Part shown: piece by piece, positions 37,100 through 49,301 of the stretch | Layout of the letters: every line of letters begins with the position of its first letter | Numbering within the stretch: position 1 is the stretch's first letter | Assembly: GCA_018296165.2 (NCBI GenBank) | Contig: JACKQL020000004.1 | Coordinates: 1,116,001 to 1,180,000 of the forward strand | Direction: 5' to 3' | From: Termitomyces sp. T153 | Taxonomy: Eukaryota; Basidiomycota; Agaricomycetes; Agaricales; Lyophyllaceae | Length of the DNA stretch: 64,000 bases | Translations under genes and position numbers: made by a program | The notes under the pieces: generated by a model | Database searches by the model: none | The model's input: the letters and a program-made list of their open reading frames with translations, nothing else | What the model was told of the DNA's origin: nothing

Positions 37100-40000
37100 A
37101 CCACCTACTACTCCTGAAAGCCAAAGGCAACAAGCTAGGAATTAAAGGAGACTTGAACAGTTACAAATGACAGATCCTGACAATCGTCGAGCAAATAGAA
37201 ACAATAGATCTTTGGAACAGATCAATACTGTGGTTGTCCCACCACTTCAATTGGGGCCTGGGGGTATCAATCAATCTATGGGAACTGGGGGTTTGAGACC
37301 TATAGCCACTGCTTCTGGCTCTTTGGGAAGACCTATTAGGCAGGCAGCAGCTGCTGATGATCCATTTTTTATGGTCATCCCAGAAACTGTTTTGCCTGAA
37401 GGGTGGGATGCTCCTTTGCAGAATCCCATTTCTAGAGTGGTGCCACCTCTACCTGCTCCTATACAGAGAAGAGACAATAGAGTCAATCAGTCTGCTCTTG
37501 CTCAAGCTGCTATGGTCATTCCAGAAACAGTTTTGCCAGAAGGTTGGGATGCTCCTTTGCAGAATCCCTTACCTAGAATGGTGCCACCTTTGCCTGCTCC
37601 TGTACATAGAAGGGTCAGAAATGGTCCCTTGCCAGAGCTTATAATGGTACCAGCTCCACTTGCTCCCCAGGCACTGTTAGAGGAGCAACAAAGGCTGAGA
37701 CAGAGGCAACAAGAGCAGGCACTGGCAATCTTGCAAGAGCAACAAAGGCTAAGGCATATTGCTATGGCTACAGAGCAGGAGAGGCAACAACAAGAAGTAC
37801 TAGCAGTGTTGCAAGAGCAACAAAGGCTAAGACAAGATCAGGAGAGGCAACAGGCATTGGCTATTCTGAGCCAGGAAAGGTTGAGGGAGGAAGAAGAAGA
37901 GGTCAGTCAAGGACAACTTAAATATGTCACTGGGACTAACAAAGTCTAACAGCATATTGATCTGAATCCTGAACATAGGCCTTTGAATGTAGTTATGGCT
38001 CAAAGGATTTTTCAAGGCTGGGAACAGCAACATGAAGTTGATCTGGAAGAGGATTTCAATGATTTAGGTCTTCAGAATGATATACCTTCTGAGGATGACT
38101 TGGAATATGTTGATCCTGTTCAACAGAGACCTGCAGAACAATTGGATCCTCCCCTTGATGTGCCATTGGGTCCTCAGGATGACATATCTTCTGATGATGA
38201 CTTGGAATATATTGATCCTGTTCACCAGAGACCTGCAGAGCAATTGGATTCTCCCCTTGATGTGCCATTAGGTCCTCAGGATGACATCCCTTCTGATAAT
38301 GACTTGGATTATGTTGATCCTGTTCAACAGAGACCTGCAGAAGACTTGGACCCTGCTCCACCCAACCATTCAGCAGGACTACAAAATCCTGCTGAACAGC
38401 CTCCCCTTGAGCTTCCTATGCCACCACAGCTTGACCCTATTCAGCCTATTCCAAGAGGAAGGCAACCTTACTTGATTGAATACCCTCCACACTATCTTGG
38501 TCCTATGACTGTTATATGTCCACACTGCCAAGCTCTACATTTTGATGCTGAAAAGCTCACCAAGTCTACTATTTATAATCCAAAGTTTGGCATGTGCTGC
38601 TTACAAGGCCAAGTGAATTTGCCCAGGCTTCGAGATGCTCCAGCAGATTTATTGAACCTGCTCCATGGGCATCATCCTCTCTCTGACACTTTTAAAACAT
38701 CTATCCGTCAATACAATGCAGCCTTTGCATTCACATCTCTAGGAGTCAAAATTGATCATGCCATTACCAATGCTCCTGGACCATACAGCTTTAGGATTAA
38801 TGGAGAACTACATCATTTGACAGGTGCCTTGCTTCCTATTGAAGGCAATCTGCCTGTATATGCACAGCTCTACTTTTATGACTATAATCAGCAATTGGCT
38901 TTTTGTCAACAGAATAATTCTAGGCTGGACCCTCAGATAATGGCCTCTTTGCAGGATATGCTTGCTAGAGTCAATCCCTTCATTGGCTTATACAAGCAGG
39001 CCAGGCAGATCATGGGAGAAGTTCCAGAAGGCCAACCACAAAGGCTTTCTGTCAAGCTTACAGCTGATTTTGGAGATCCTCAATGCTACAATGACCCCAA
39101 TGAACAGGAGGGTGTTGCAGCTGTAATTCCTGGAGATGGCTCAGAGGAGCGATCAAATCATTGTGATATAGTCTTGCACTTGCATGGAGGGGAATTGAAG
39201 CAGATCAGCCATCTACATCCATATTACACTCCATTGCACTACACAATCATCTTTCCCACTGGAGAGCCTGGATACCACATCAACATTCTTGCCAGACATG
39301 GACCACAAGGGCAGCAAAGGACAAATAAGGTCTCTGAAACCTCATATTATGCATATAGGCTTCAACAAAGAACTCTGGAATTTAATGCTGCTTTACTTTG
39401 GAGTGGAAGGTTGTTTCAGCAATATGTTGTTGATGCATGGGCTTCAACTGAGCAAACAAAGTTGAATTGGGTTCGGCACAATCAGAAGAAGATCAGAGCT
39501 GAAGTCTATCAGGGAGTGGTGGATGCTGCTGCTGGAGATGAAGAGGTCACCCCACAGAGCCATTGTGTCATTCTTCCTTCCTCTCATACTGGAAGTGAAC
39601 GACAAATGCAGCAATTATTCCAGGACTCTATGGCTATTTGCAGGCATTTTGGAAAACCTGATCTCTTCTTGACTATGACTGCCAATCCAAAGTGGTCAGA
39701 AATTGAAGAAGCTCTCTTGAAGGAACCTGCAGTCAATGGGAAGAAGCAAACAGCTGCTGATTGACCTGATATTGTTGCCAGAGTATTTGAACTCAAAAAG
39801 AATGCTGTAGTGAAGGAGATCAAGGAAGGTCTCTTTGGCAGCTGTGTGGCTTATGTTCATACCATTGAATTCCAAAAGAGAGGACTTCCACATATGCACA
39901 TCTTGATCTTTTTCCATCGCCATCACAGGATCAAGGATGCACCTGATGTGGATTCCATTGTCTCTGCTCAGATTCCAGATCCAGTCACTCAGCCTCAATT

Positions 40001-42757
40001 GTATCAGGTATTGGTTTTGTTTAAATTCTGGATTCAGTAACTTATCTTTGTTGTCAGATTGTTACTACCAACATGGTCCATGGTCCATGTGGAGCTGCCA
40101 AACCCAATGCTAAGTGCATGGTAGATGGCAAATGTTCCAAGAAATACCCAAAGGAATTCTAAGAGGCTACTCAGTATGGAGATAATGGCTATCCTCAATA
40201 TGCCAGGCCTGACAATAGGCGCTTCTTTGAAAAGAATGGTCATCATTATGACAATCGTAATGTTGTGCCATATAACCCTTATCTCTCAGCCAAGTACAAA
40301 TGTCACATCAATGTGGAGGTCTGTGCTTCAGTGGAAGCCATCAAGTACATTCACAAGTACATCTACAAAGGCCATGATAGGACAACTTTGGAGATTGTTG
40401 GAGAGCAGAGGGATGAAATCAAGGAACACTTGGATGCCAGATACATTTCTGCAGCTGAATCATGCTGGCACATCTTTGAATTCAACATGCATGGAGAGCA
40501 TCTTCCTGTATATTGATTACCTGTGCATTTGGAGGGCCAACATGAAGTCTACTTTCAGGATAATGAACCTTTGGAGATGGTAGCTGCCAGGCCTAATGCA
40601 AACAAGACTGCACTCACTGCTTGGTTTGAAGCCAATGCCAAATTCCCTGATAACAACACCACTTATCAGAACTTTCCAACCAAGTTTGTCTATGAAGCTT
40701 CCAGAAGGACCTGGAAGGAGAGGCAGAGAGAAACAGCTATTGGGAGGATGTACTTTGCTTCACCAAAACAGGGAGAAAGGTTCTACCTCAGGATGCTCCT
40801 GACAGTTGTGACCAATGCAACATCATGGGCTGATCTCAGGACAGTCAATGGCCATACCTATCCTACTTACAAGGAGGCATGCAAGGCCCTTGGTCTTCTA
40901 GAAGATGATGCAGAATGGAGGCAGTGTCTTGCTGAAGCTGCTCCAATCCAATCAGGATCAGCTCTCAGACAGCTCTTTTGCACTATCCTATTCCACTGTG
41001 CTCCTACCACTCCAGAGGCTCTATGGGATGAATTCAAGCACTCCATTTGTGATAATCTTCAACACAGATTGGAGAATATCAGGCAGTACAGGGACAGAGT
41101 CTTTACTGATGAAGATGTCTATGACTATGGCCTTTATCTGATCAATGACAATCTGAAGAGTTTTGGCAAGACTCTTGAAGACTTTCCCAATATGCCAGAA
41201 CCCCAACAAGTTTGGAATGTGATTCCAGGCAAGTTGGACATTGTATAAAGAGTTGACATTGATACTAATTCAATGATTTCAGGAAATAGGCTTTTGCAAG
41301 AAGAAACAGATTGTGATGTTGAGGAGTTGAAGAGAAGGGTGGATGAAAACAAGGCCAGATTTAATGGTGAACAACTGGGGGCCTTCAATGAAGTTATGGA
41401 CTCTGTGGACAACAACTTGGGCAAGATGATATTCATTCACAGTGCAGGTGGATGTGGCAAAACATTTGTCTGCAACACTTTGGCTTCTGCTGTTTGGTCC
41501 AATGGAGATGTGGCATTATGTGTAACATCATCTGGGATTGCTGCCTTATTGCTGGAGGGTGGTAGAACTGCACATTCAAGGTTCAAAATCCCCATTCCTG
41601 CTCTGGATACATCCATTGCCAATATCAAAAGAGGAACTCAATTGTCTCAACTCTTACTCCAGACCAAAGTTGTCATCTGGGATGAAGTCCCAATGCAACA
41701 CAAAAATACCATTGACTCTGTGGATTGAGGGTTCAGAGACATTCTGGAGAAGGATGTGCCTTTTGGTGGAGTGACTGTGGTGTTTGGAGGAGATTTTAGG
41801 CAAACTCTCCCAGTTATCCAACGAGGACTCAGGCAGCAGATGATTGCTGCTTCACTCAAAAGGGGAAGACTTTGGGATCAAATTCAAGTCCACTACTTGG
41901 TTCAAAACATGAGATTGGATCAGACTCCTGATAACATTGCTTATGCAGCTTGGTTATTGGATGTTGGTGCTGGAAAAAACCTTAGGCCTGGAGAAACAGT
42001 ACAACTTCCAGAAACCATGATCTGTGATGACAATTCTATTACTGAATTAATCTCTTCCACTTATCCTCATATTGATCACCATCAAGATGATCAGTATTAT
42101 TTGGACCGTACCATCCTTTCTGGCAAGAACTCTGATGTAGAGGATATTAACTCTGAAGTTCTGCAGAGATGTCCAGGAGAAGAGAAAATCTTGCAGAGTG
42201 CAGACTCTGTCATATCTGATGATGGAAATCCTAATGGCCTTGCATTGTATCCAATGAAATACCTCAACTCTCTCAGAGCCAGCAGTTTGCCTTTGGCTAA
42301 ATTGGCTTTGAAGATTGGTGTTCCTGTCATGCTGCTCAGGAATCTGGATACAACCAAAGGACTTTGCAATGGGACAAGAATGATTGTCACTCACATCAGC
42401 ACCAGAATTCTCAGATGTAGAATCATCAGTGGAGATGCCAAGTTTGCAGGATCAGTTGTTTTGATTCCAAGAATCAACATGGATGTGTCTAAAGAAGATT
42501 TGCCAATTCCATTGTGCAGGAGACAATTCCCAGTTTGATTGGCCTTTGCTATGACAATCAACAAGTCTCAGGGTCAATTGGTCAAGCATGCTGGATTGGA
42601 CCTTCAATCAGGAGTTTTTGCACATGGCCAACTTTATGTTGCACTCTCACAGTGCACATCAGGAGATTGTATCAAAGTCATCTTGGACCCAGAAAACACA
42701 TCAAGAAAGACTGCAAATATTGTCTATCAGGAAATCTTGAATGGTTTACAAATGTAA
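37100..42757 (+). pseudogene. Helitron RepHel (rolling-circle Rep plus PIF1-like helicase)
   Basis: One long gene with two likely introns (40,007-40,058; about 41,246-41,280). Order: Pro/Gln-rich and coiled-coil N-terminus (37,167-37,949); acidic QLDPP repeats (38,060-38,350); Helitron-like N domain; LFLTMTANPKW; HUH motif GLPHMHILIFF (about 39,880); the two-tyrosine motif KYIHKYIYKGHDR (about 40,345). The helicase follows with Walker A AGGCGKTF (about 41,445), Walker [17 protein letters not shown] and [12 protein letters not shown] (about 42,545). In the family, Rep nicks and joins DNA and the helicase unwinds it for rolling-circle transposition. Stops: TAA 37,143, TAA 37,947, TGA 39,762, TAA about 40,159, TGA 40,514, TGA 41,726, TGA 42,536. 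All fit C-to-T changes in Arg or Gln codons. Confidence 0.88.
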
Positions 42758-43052
42758 GTGTGAGTTTTGTTGGATTCAAGCAAGAAATTGCTAACTTCTA
42801 TGAACTTCAGCACCTAATGTCTATGGCTGGACCATGTAGTATAGATATTCTTAATGGTTTACAAATGTAAGTGTGACAGTTTAAATAATTGGTTGGTTAG
42901 TACTAACTTTTATAATTTCCAGCATCTCTAATATATACCAGTGGACATTGTAGTATTTTGTTAATAATGTAATATAGATACATGATTGGTTTATAGATGA
43001 AATCTCAGTGTATTGAATGGTAAGAGAAAAGCAACACTTGGTCAACAAAATA

Positions 43053-43550
43053 TAAAGACCTAATCGAACAAAGTGAGGTTGGGTCTGGGACTTAGCATTG
43101 AGTTTGAAATACAAGGACCTAACAAAATGAAGTGAGGTTGGGTCTGGGACTTAGCATTGAGTTTGAAATACAAGGACCTAACCAAACAAAGTGAGGTTGA
43201 GTCTGGGATGAAGCACTGAGTTAGAAATACAAGGACCTAACCAAACAAAGTGAGGTTGGGTCTGGAATGAAGCACTGAGTTAGAAATACAAAGACCTAAC
43301 CAAACAAAGTGAGGTTGGGTCTGGAATGAAGCACTGAGTTAGAAATACAAAGACCTAACCAAACAAAGTGAGGTTGGGTCTGGGATAAAGCATTGAGTTA
43401 GAAATACAAAGACCTAACTGAACAAAGTGAGGTTGGGTCTGGGATGAAGCATTGAGTAGAATATCAAGGACCTAACTGAACAAAGTGAGGTTGGGTCTGG
43501 GATGAAGCAAGAGCTACAGGCCCGTGCTGAAGGCACGGAGCATAGCTCGT
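43053..43550 (+). repeat. Helitron 3' array (8 units) and terminal hairpin
   Basis: Eight units of 59-60 bp (gacctaacca...gaggttgggtctgg...gcactgagttagaaata) run from 43,057 to about 43,505. They end in gaagcaagagctacagg and the stem cccgtgc-tgaa-ggcacggag-catagctcgt. Sister ends have three or four units. Confidence 0.88.
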
Positions 43551-43843
43551 TTAGACAAGTGTGGCTTCTTTGACACTGCCACCAGCTTATGTAACTGCTG
43601 ACCAATTGCTGACACATCACTTTTATCTTTTTTCTCTGTTATACTATACAGTTGTTTCTCATACTTCTGAAGCCTTTGAAGCATCACACCTGGCCTAGAG
43701 AATCCCTAGACTTGTTCTCTTTGGATTTCCCTTTGCCAGGTGAGTAGTTATTTCAGTAGACACTGTACAGTACTGAATAGACTTTGGATTTCCCTTTGCC
43801 AGTTGTGTGATTGAGTCACAGCCTTCAGAAGTCATGCCTTACA
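43551..43843 (+). mobile_element. 3' LTR of the gypsy, right part
   Basis: Begins ttagacaagtgtggc, the exact continuation of the LTR interrupted at 30,989, and ends GTCATGCCTTACA. It is nearly identical to the 5' LTR piece at 25,076-25,366. Together the two 3' pieces make an LTR of about 440 bp. Confidence 0.85.
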
Positions 43844-44534
43844 GATCCTATATACTATAGCAGCTTCAACTGGAGTCTTTGCCACCATCATAGGCTGGAC
43901 CAGCATCCTCCTCAATAATTGTTCCTTCCTTGCTGTCTACATCTTCATACTCTGGATAGTCTTTGCCTTCCTCATCACTCTAGAATAGATGTGCTACTGC
44001 CACCAAGCATTCAACCTCAATGGCAAGATCAATGCACAGTGGTCATGTAACCTTGGTGTCAAAGGCCATGCATGCATATAGAACCAGCTCAACTGCTGTG
44101 GCTACTTCTCCCTGTTCATTGAGGCAACCATCACACAAACCTGTTATGCCTGGAGTGTCCTTCCAGAATGCAAAAAGCCATATCTTGACTTCAAGTGCAA
44201 AACACTTAAACACTGGTTTGCAGTCACCTTCATCCTCATACTGCCACAGCTCTTTGTCATGATTGCCATGCTCCTCTGCTCAAACCATGTGATGTACAGA
44301 TTTGGGAAGGGCATGATGCCAAAGTGCTACCACCTCTTGCTCAATAGTATAGCAGTGATTATAGACAACTATGTGAGTCAGCTTGTTGAAAGGTATGGCA
44401 CAGATGTAGCAGAGGATATCTTAAAGAGGTTGAAAGAGAACATACTGGTCAACATGAAGGATATGCCACTGTATAAGGAGGCTTCCAGTCCATATAGGTC
44501 TCATGCAAAATACAACTCATTGGGCAACTCATAG
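43844..44534 (+). pseudogene. Tsp2-type tetraspanin copy, 5'-truncated and intronless
   Basis: A single frame runs from the LTR edge to TAG 44,532-44,534 with two internal stops (TAG 43,986; TAG 44,079). It reads TIIGWTSILLN, a transmembrane segment (LAVYIFILWIVFAFLIT), FNLNGKINAQWS, the tetraspanin CCG motif (NCCGYFS), TQTCYAWSVLPECK, the last membrane segment (VMIAMLLCS), HVMYRFGKGMMPK and the C-terminus KYNSLGNS. This matches basidiomycete Tsp2-like membrane organisers as I know them. The first transmembrane segment is missing where the gypsy LTR abuts. No intron interrupts it although host genes here are intron-rich, suggesting an mRNA-derived copy. Confidence 0.75.
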
Positions 44535-46027
44535 TTTGTCCCATGTTCTTGGTACATTTGTGTGTCACTTCAGAAAGCAAGCTTTCTATTTTAGCTATTG
44601 TTATTGCTTTATTATTGAATACAGAAAACCCTACACTTTATACCAGATGCATATCTGGTTGTTCTTCAAAGTTTTCATGTACCCCACATTCATTGATATC
44701 CAAGTTAAACATGTATTTTTATTCATTACTTGTATGTTTGGTATTTACTGATGTATGCATATACCCATACCTGAGTATGCATTTTAGTGTTTGTTGTCAT
44801 GCTTCAGCCAAATGCAGTACCAGTATCTCACTCTAGCCTAGTAGCCTACAACACATAAACAGTCTTGAGACTTATCATGCTCAGTGATCTTGTTCCAGCA
44901 CTGACATGCCACTAGCATGAAACTTCCCTTACTGATCATGGCCACTTGAAGTTTCTTCACTCAAAGCCAATGTTTACTTCACCATTTCTTCAAGTATATC
45001 TTTATACTATCTCACTGAATTTGTACTGAACTTTCTTCAGGTCATTCTGACTGTTATCTCCTCTGATGATCATGCTAGACTTGAGTCAATGTCTGCTGCA
45101 ATGCTCCATGCTCACCAAGTGACAATATTTTACAAGAATCTACTTTCGCACTATGGAGACTTCCTTATCTTCTAGTTCTGCTTGCACAACTACATGCTGA
45201 AATGGGTTCCACTGTTCTCTCTGCTGAATTATACAGCTAAGTAAGCAAAATCTGGCAAGCCAGTGGGAAGGTGCTAAACCAATCAGACATATGAAGCTTT
45301 GAAATCTTGTCCCAAATTGGAGTTCATGATGCTGAATTGGATTGTTATATGATAACTTTTGTTTCTCATACACTCAGTAAGGCTGAAAAGTTGTTCAAGT
45401 CATCTTTAACAGGTAACAATAACCTCCTTTTGCTATTTCTGAGACTCCTGCTGCATTAGTCTGGGATCATCAAATGTGGAAGCAGACAAAAGAGTATAAT
45501 TTTCCTTGCCATACTCATGTTCTGCCTTCTGGGTATGAGAATGTGAAAGAAGAATGGTCACTATTGGTCAAAGATACCCCTGAGTTTCTTGTGAAATATC
45601 TCTGCCATGTTATTGATGAAACAAATATTAGTGAGGATGTGTTCCTCTGAACTACTGAGGTGAGATACCCAGCATCAAATTCTTTCTTCTAACTCATTCA
45701 ACATACTAGTGCTTACATAGTATCATCCAAGATGGAGTCTCTCCAGCCGAGATCATGATTGAATATGAAAACTCATGATGGTGATGTCTTAAAGAGTATA
45801 TTGCATGACACTTAAGAGGTATGTGGTACATTTTATCTTGTTGCACACAACAAATCTGTAGAAATGCAATCATCAATGCCTATGAAGCAATGCTTCTCTT
45901 TGCTTGTGTGCCTGTTGATCTAACAAGGCATACAATTCTTGTTCTTAAAACAACATAATTTTTTTGAAAGTTTAAAAAGATTATTTCAATACTTCTAACA
46001 TACTTGTCCAGGCACTTCATCATGTGT
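44535..46027. other. Unassigned sequence with one possible coding remnant
   Basis: CpG-poor. Around 45,445-45,650 the plus strand reads like decayed protein sequence (AALVWDHQMWKQTKEYNF; EEWSLLVKDTPEFLVKYL) but I recognise no family. The rest shows nothing. Confidence 0.35.
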
Positions 46028-49000
46028 TCAAGTTGGGAAAGCTATGTTTGGTGCCCACAGTATCACACCAAAATACATACAACACAGTGTGCATAATTTA
46101 TAATGATGTGTAAAAGCCTGATCAAAGAGGATACATATTTGAATTCTGAGGAACATGTCAGAGTCAACAACATCAACAATTAGTGAGTTTTTGGATTCTG
46201 TCCCCTCCAACACAATATATGATCCACAAATGATTGAGCATGCTGGAATGATGCAAGCTGAGGTCTCAGGTGCTTCTTGAATGCAAAGAAGTTGAAGATC
46301 TTTGTCTCTTTGGTTTGTCCTCCTGATATCATAGAATGGTGAGACAAGGGCAAGTAGAACAAAGACATCCTTGTTGCCATCATGGAGATCAGGTGTCAAT
46401 TTGACAGTGAAAATAAAGATAAGTTGGGCAAACCAATATTGAGGCCCATCATTAAATATGACAGTGTCAAACCTTGGTGCATTATGCCAATTTGGGTTGG
46501 CACAGAGAATATCAGTGTGTGCATGCCAGTTGATGTGCTCCTATGCTGCCTAGTGCCATGCAAGAAACCTAAAAAGAGGACCTAACACTAGTCACTAGAT
46601 AGGGTAGCTGGCAGTAGGAAGTTAATAGATGAGGGCAAGTCAGTAACCATCCCAGAAAACTAGAGCTAACAGGTGTGTGAGTTGCAAAGTGGAAAGAGTC
46701 ACTATTGCTAGCCTGAGTTGCTAAATGGTAATGAAGGGTTGCTAATGAGAGGAAGGGAAAAACAAATGGAGGCAAAAGAGTTGCTAAGGAGGAGTGAACT
46801 TAAGCAATCAAAAGAGGAGTTGGGAATGAAATGGAGGAGTGGCAATAAAGAGACTGGATAGAGGACAAATGTAAAAAATAGTTGCTAGCCATAGTTGCTA
46901 ACATCACTGAGTTGAAAATCATGCTAAGGACACCTGCAGTTGGTGCCACACAAAGTTGGAGATGAGGTCAGCAAGACTTGTCCCTAAGTCATTTGTCAAA
47001 AGAGAGCGAGAGAGAGAGCAAGCAATAGAAACAAAGTGAAATTCTGTTTGTTCAATAGTATTATGATTCAATGGGGTGATATGATTCAATGATTCCCCTG
47101 GTGTCTATGTACAGACAGTATTCATACTGTTTGTAAGTATAGTATGGGAAAAGAAACAAACAGTTGCCACTAGTGATGGCATCTGCCAAAGTGTTTATGA
47201 TACATATAAGTTGTCAATCTGTAACCAAGTGAAAAAAATAAGTGAAGTCAATGTGATGCATAAAGGCAATAAATCTCAAAAAGAGCAAGTCCAATGTCAA
47301 TACCTGAAGTGTAGATGCCATTCAAGTATGTTTGTAAGCTCAACAAGAAAAATGATAAGCAAGAAATCACACAACTGTCAATATATCCATGTATGGTGGA
47401 AAAGCTGTGTTGTCACCAAGAAAACTGCTAGCAATCATTGCTAAGAAAGGTCTTGGCCTTGTTGTTCTAAACCCAAGGTCCAGACTCCATATGATATTAC
47501 TTGTGATTGATAAGTCTTGTGGTCACTAAAATTCTGTGCAAAGGCTATGTTGATCCAGACCTTGGGGCTAGGCCTCACATGCTGAGTGTCATGACTTGTG
47601 CCATGTCAAAATAGTCAGCTGCTGTCCAGTCTGAGATGCCAAAAATGGTGCTCAGCAACAAGTGGGTCTTATCACAGTCAACAAAATACTCATATGTCAC
47701 TTTAATGAGCTTGTGCTGAGTGATCTATGAAGTTATAAACACCTTAGAATTTGCAAAGATGTCAAAGTAACACTCACAACTTCAGTATTGCTCAGTTTTT
47801 GTATTTGTGATATAAATGTTTATGAGTCAGTTAGTTTAACAGTGCTTTCACCCTGTTTTAGAAGGTCAGCAAGTAAATGGATACTGTGATCCCAAAAGCA
47901 GTGAAATGCTGGATCATCACGATGTTCCTGTTCAATTGCATCAAATGATGTGGCTTTATCTGGTGAACCCAAGTAGACATTTCCAAATGAGCTATTTGCA
48001 TCATCACCATCCACTTCAGATAGCCCATTGTCAAGGTCAGCCTCTTTGGCAAGGTTGATCTGTTCCTGGATGATGTTTGAAACAACTTGTGTATGCTCAG
48101 CAGTCAGTATCTTCTTGAAATTAATACAATGTGACTTGAGTCAAAATGCAAACCTCACTTGAGATGCAATGTCCTTGAAGTTAGTCTTGGTCCAATACCA
48201 ATGCTTAAGGGATTTATGATGTTCCTCAAACAATCATGTGCTGAAACCACAGAGCACTCCCTTGTCCTCAACATCACCAAAGGCATGTGTTTGGTTGTGT
48301 AATTAGGGAAATTATATTTTCACATAAGTGGGTCATCTTCATCATCTGAACCAGAGTCAGAATCACTGTCAGAGTCCACCTTAAGCCAGTCAAGTAGATC
48401 TGAAAGGGCTTTGTCATATGCCTGTATCATTTGTGAGCTTGATGGGGGATGAAGCAAACAGAAAATTCACATTGATAGCTATTCCAAACTCTTCCACAGC
48501 TTTGTGGCCTGCAGTAATGGTTGTAGAGGTATAAACTTCAAGAGTCTCAAACATGACCATGCTGACATATTTTCTGAATGCAACAAGCAGCTTGTAGCCA
48601 AGAGAGTCCTCATGTATGGCAAGAACATTGTGACTTGCAAAGACAAATAACTGATAGTAAATGTCAGCATGTTTCAGAAACTGAGTTCAATATATAACCT
48701 TCATAATATCATGAAAGTGATTCCCATCAAAGAAATCAGTTAAGAGAACTGAGTTGGTGAATTTATGAAACTTGGACCATGGAGGGAAGGCATCAAATCT
48801 CAAAGTACAAGGTTGAGAAACAGATGTATTATCAAGCAAATCTGCAAAAGAGCTCACTGTTTTCCAATGGTGGCAGCTACTTTACAATGATCAGGAGCAG
48901 ACATTTCATTAATTAGGCACTTTGCTTCCTTGAAAAGATGTGTTCCACCAACACCATGACAATTGTTATGAAGTTCATCAAATGCTGCAGCTGCATGAGG

Positions 49001-49075
49001 ATCTGAAAAATGGACACTCCAAAAGGCATTCTGACAACTGTAGAATGAGACTATAAAATAAGATGAATATCTCAT
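46028..49075 (-). pseudogene. Plavaka-like transposase, C-terminal half
   Basis: Minus-strand pieces: NAFWSVHFSDPHAAAAFDELH (about 49,025), matching the N-x-FW-S-I-x-FSDP-(H/Y)-x-A-SFD block of Plavaka transposases; SHNVLAIHEDSLGYKLLVAF (about 48,590); SFDAIEQEHRDDPAFHCFWD (about 47,900); and a terminal piece LQLLCIQEAPETSACIIPAC with VDVVDSDMFLRI (46,140-46,320). The N-terminal half is missing. The middle (46,600-47,450) holds purine-rich, gttgct-repetitive DNA with no coding signal, probably an insertion. It is on the same strand as the remnants at 13.5 and 20.5 kb, but covers a different part of the protein. Confidence 0.6.
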
Positions 49076-49301
49076 TCACCTCAACACATCTCAGGGCTTG
49101 TGTCTGACACATGTGAATTGTGATCTGGAATGAATATAGATGGTGCAGAATAACTATTCATTGTAGCACCTGGTAATATCCATGGTGCTATGATGAGGGG
49201 GGCAATCTCTCCAGCAGGTCAATTTGCTATGCAGATGTAAGTTATATTTGCTGATACATTTTCTTTGGCACTTTCATTGTCAGATCTGGCAATGGAAGTT
49301 C
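49076..49301. other. Spacer between transposase remnant and gypsy LTR
   Basis: Short CpG-poor stretch without a recognised feature. Confidence 0.4.

Larger units (their letters stand above)
36574..43550 (+). mobile_element. Helitron 3, full-length, 6.98 kb
   Basis: 5' end TCTATATATTATGTGACGAC, inserted after an A inside Helitron 2. The 3' end is an array of eight 59-60-bp units plus the hairpin. The first 200 bp differ from Helitrons 1 and 2, but the rest of the leader is nearly identical. It contains every RepHel domain. Its coding frame has about seven stops, so it is not expected to make its own protein, although its termini look intact. Confidence 0.85.

Noticed and set aside
24831..43510. 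Spaced 59-60-bp repeats considered as a CRISPR array
   Set aside because: Units are contiguous without unique spacers, lie at Helitron ends, and the sequence is eukaryotic.
46600..47450. Possible gene between the pieces of the third Plavaka remnant
   Set aside because: Only purine-rich, gttgct-repetitive sequence and a GA microsatellite (about 46,998-47,020) were seen.
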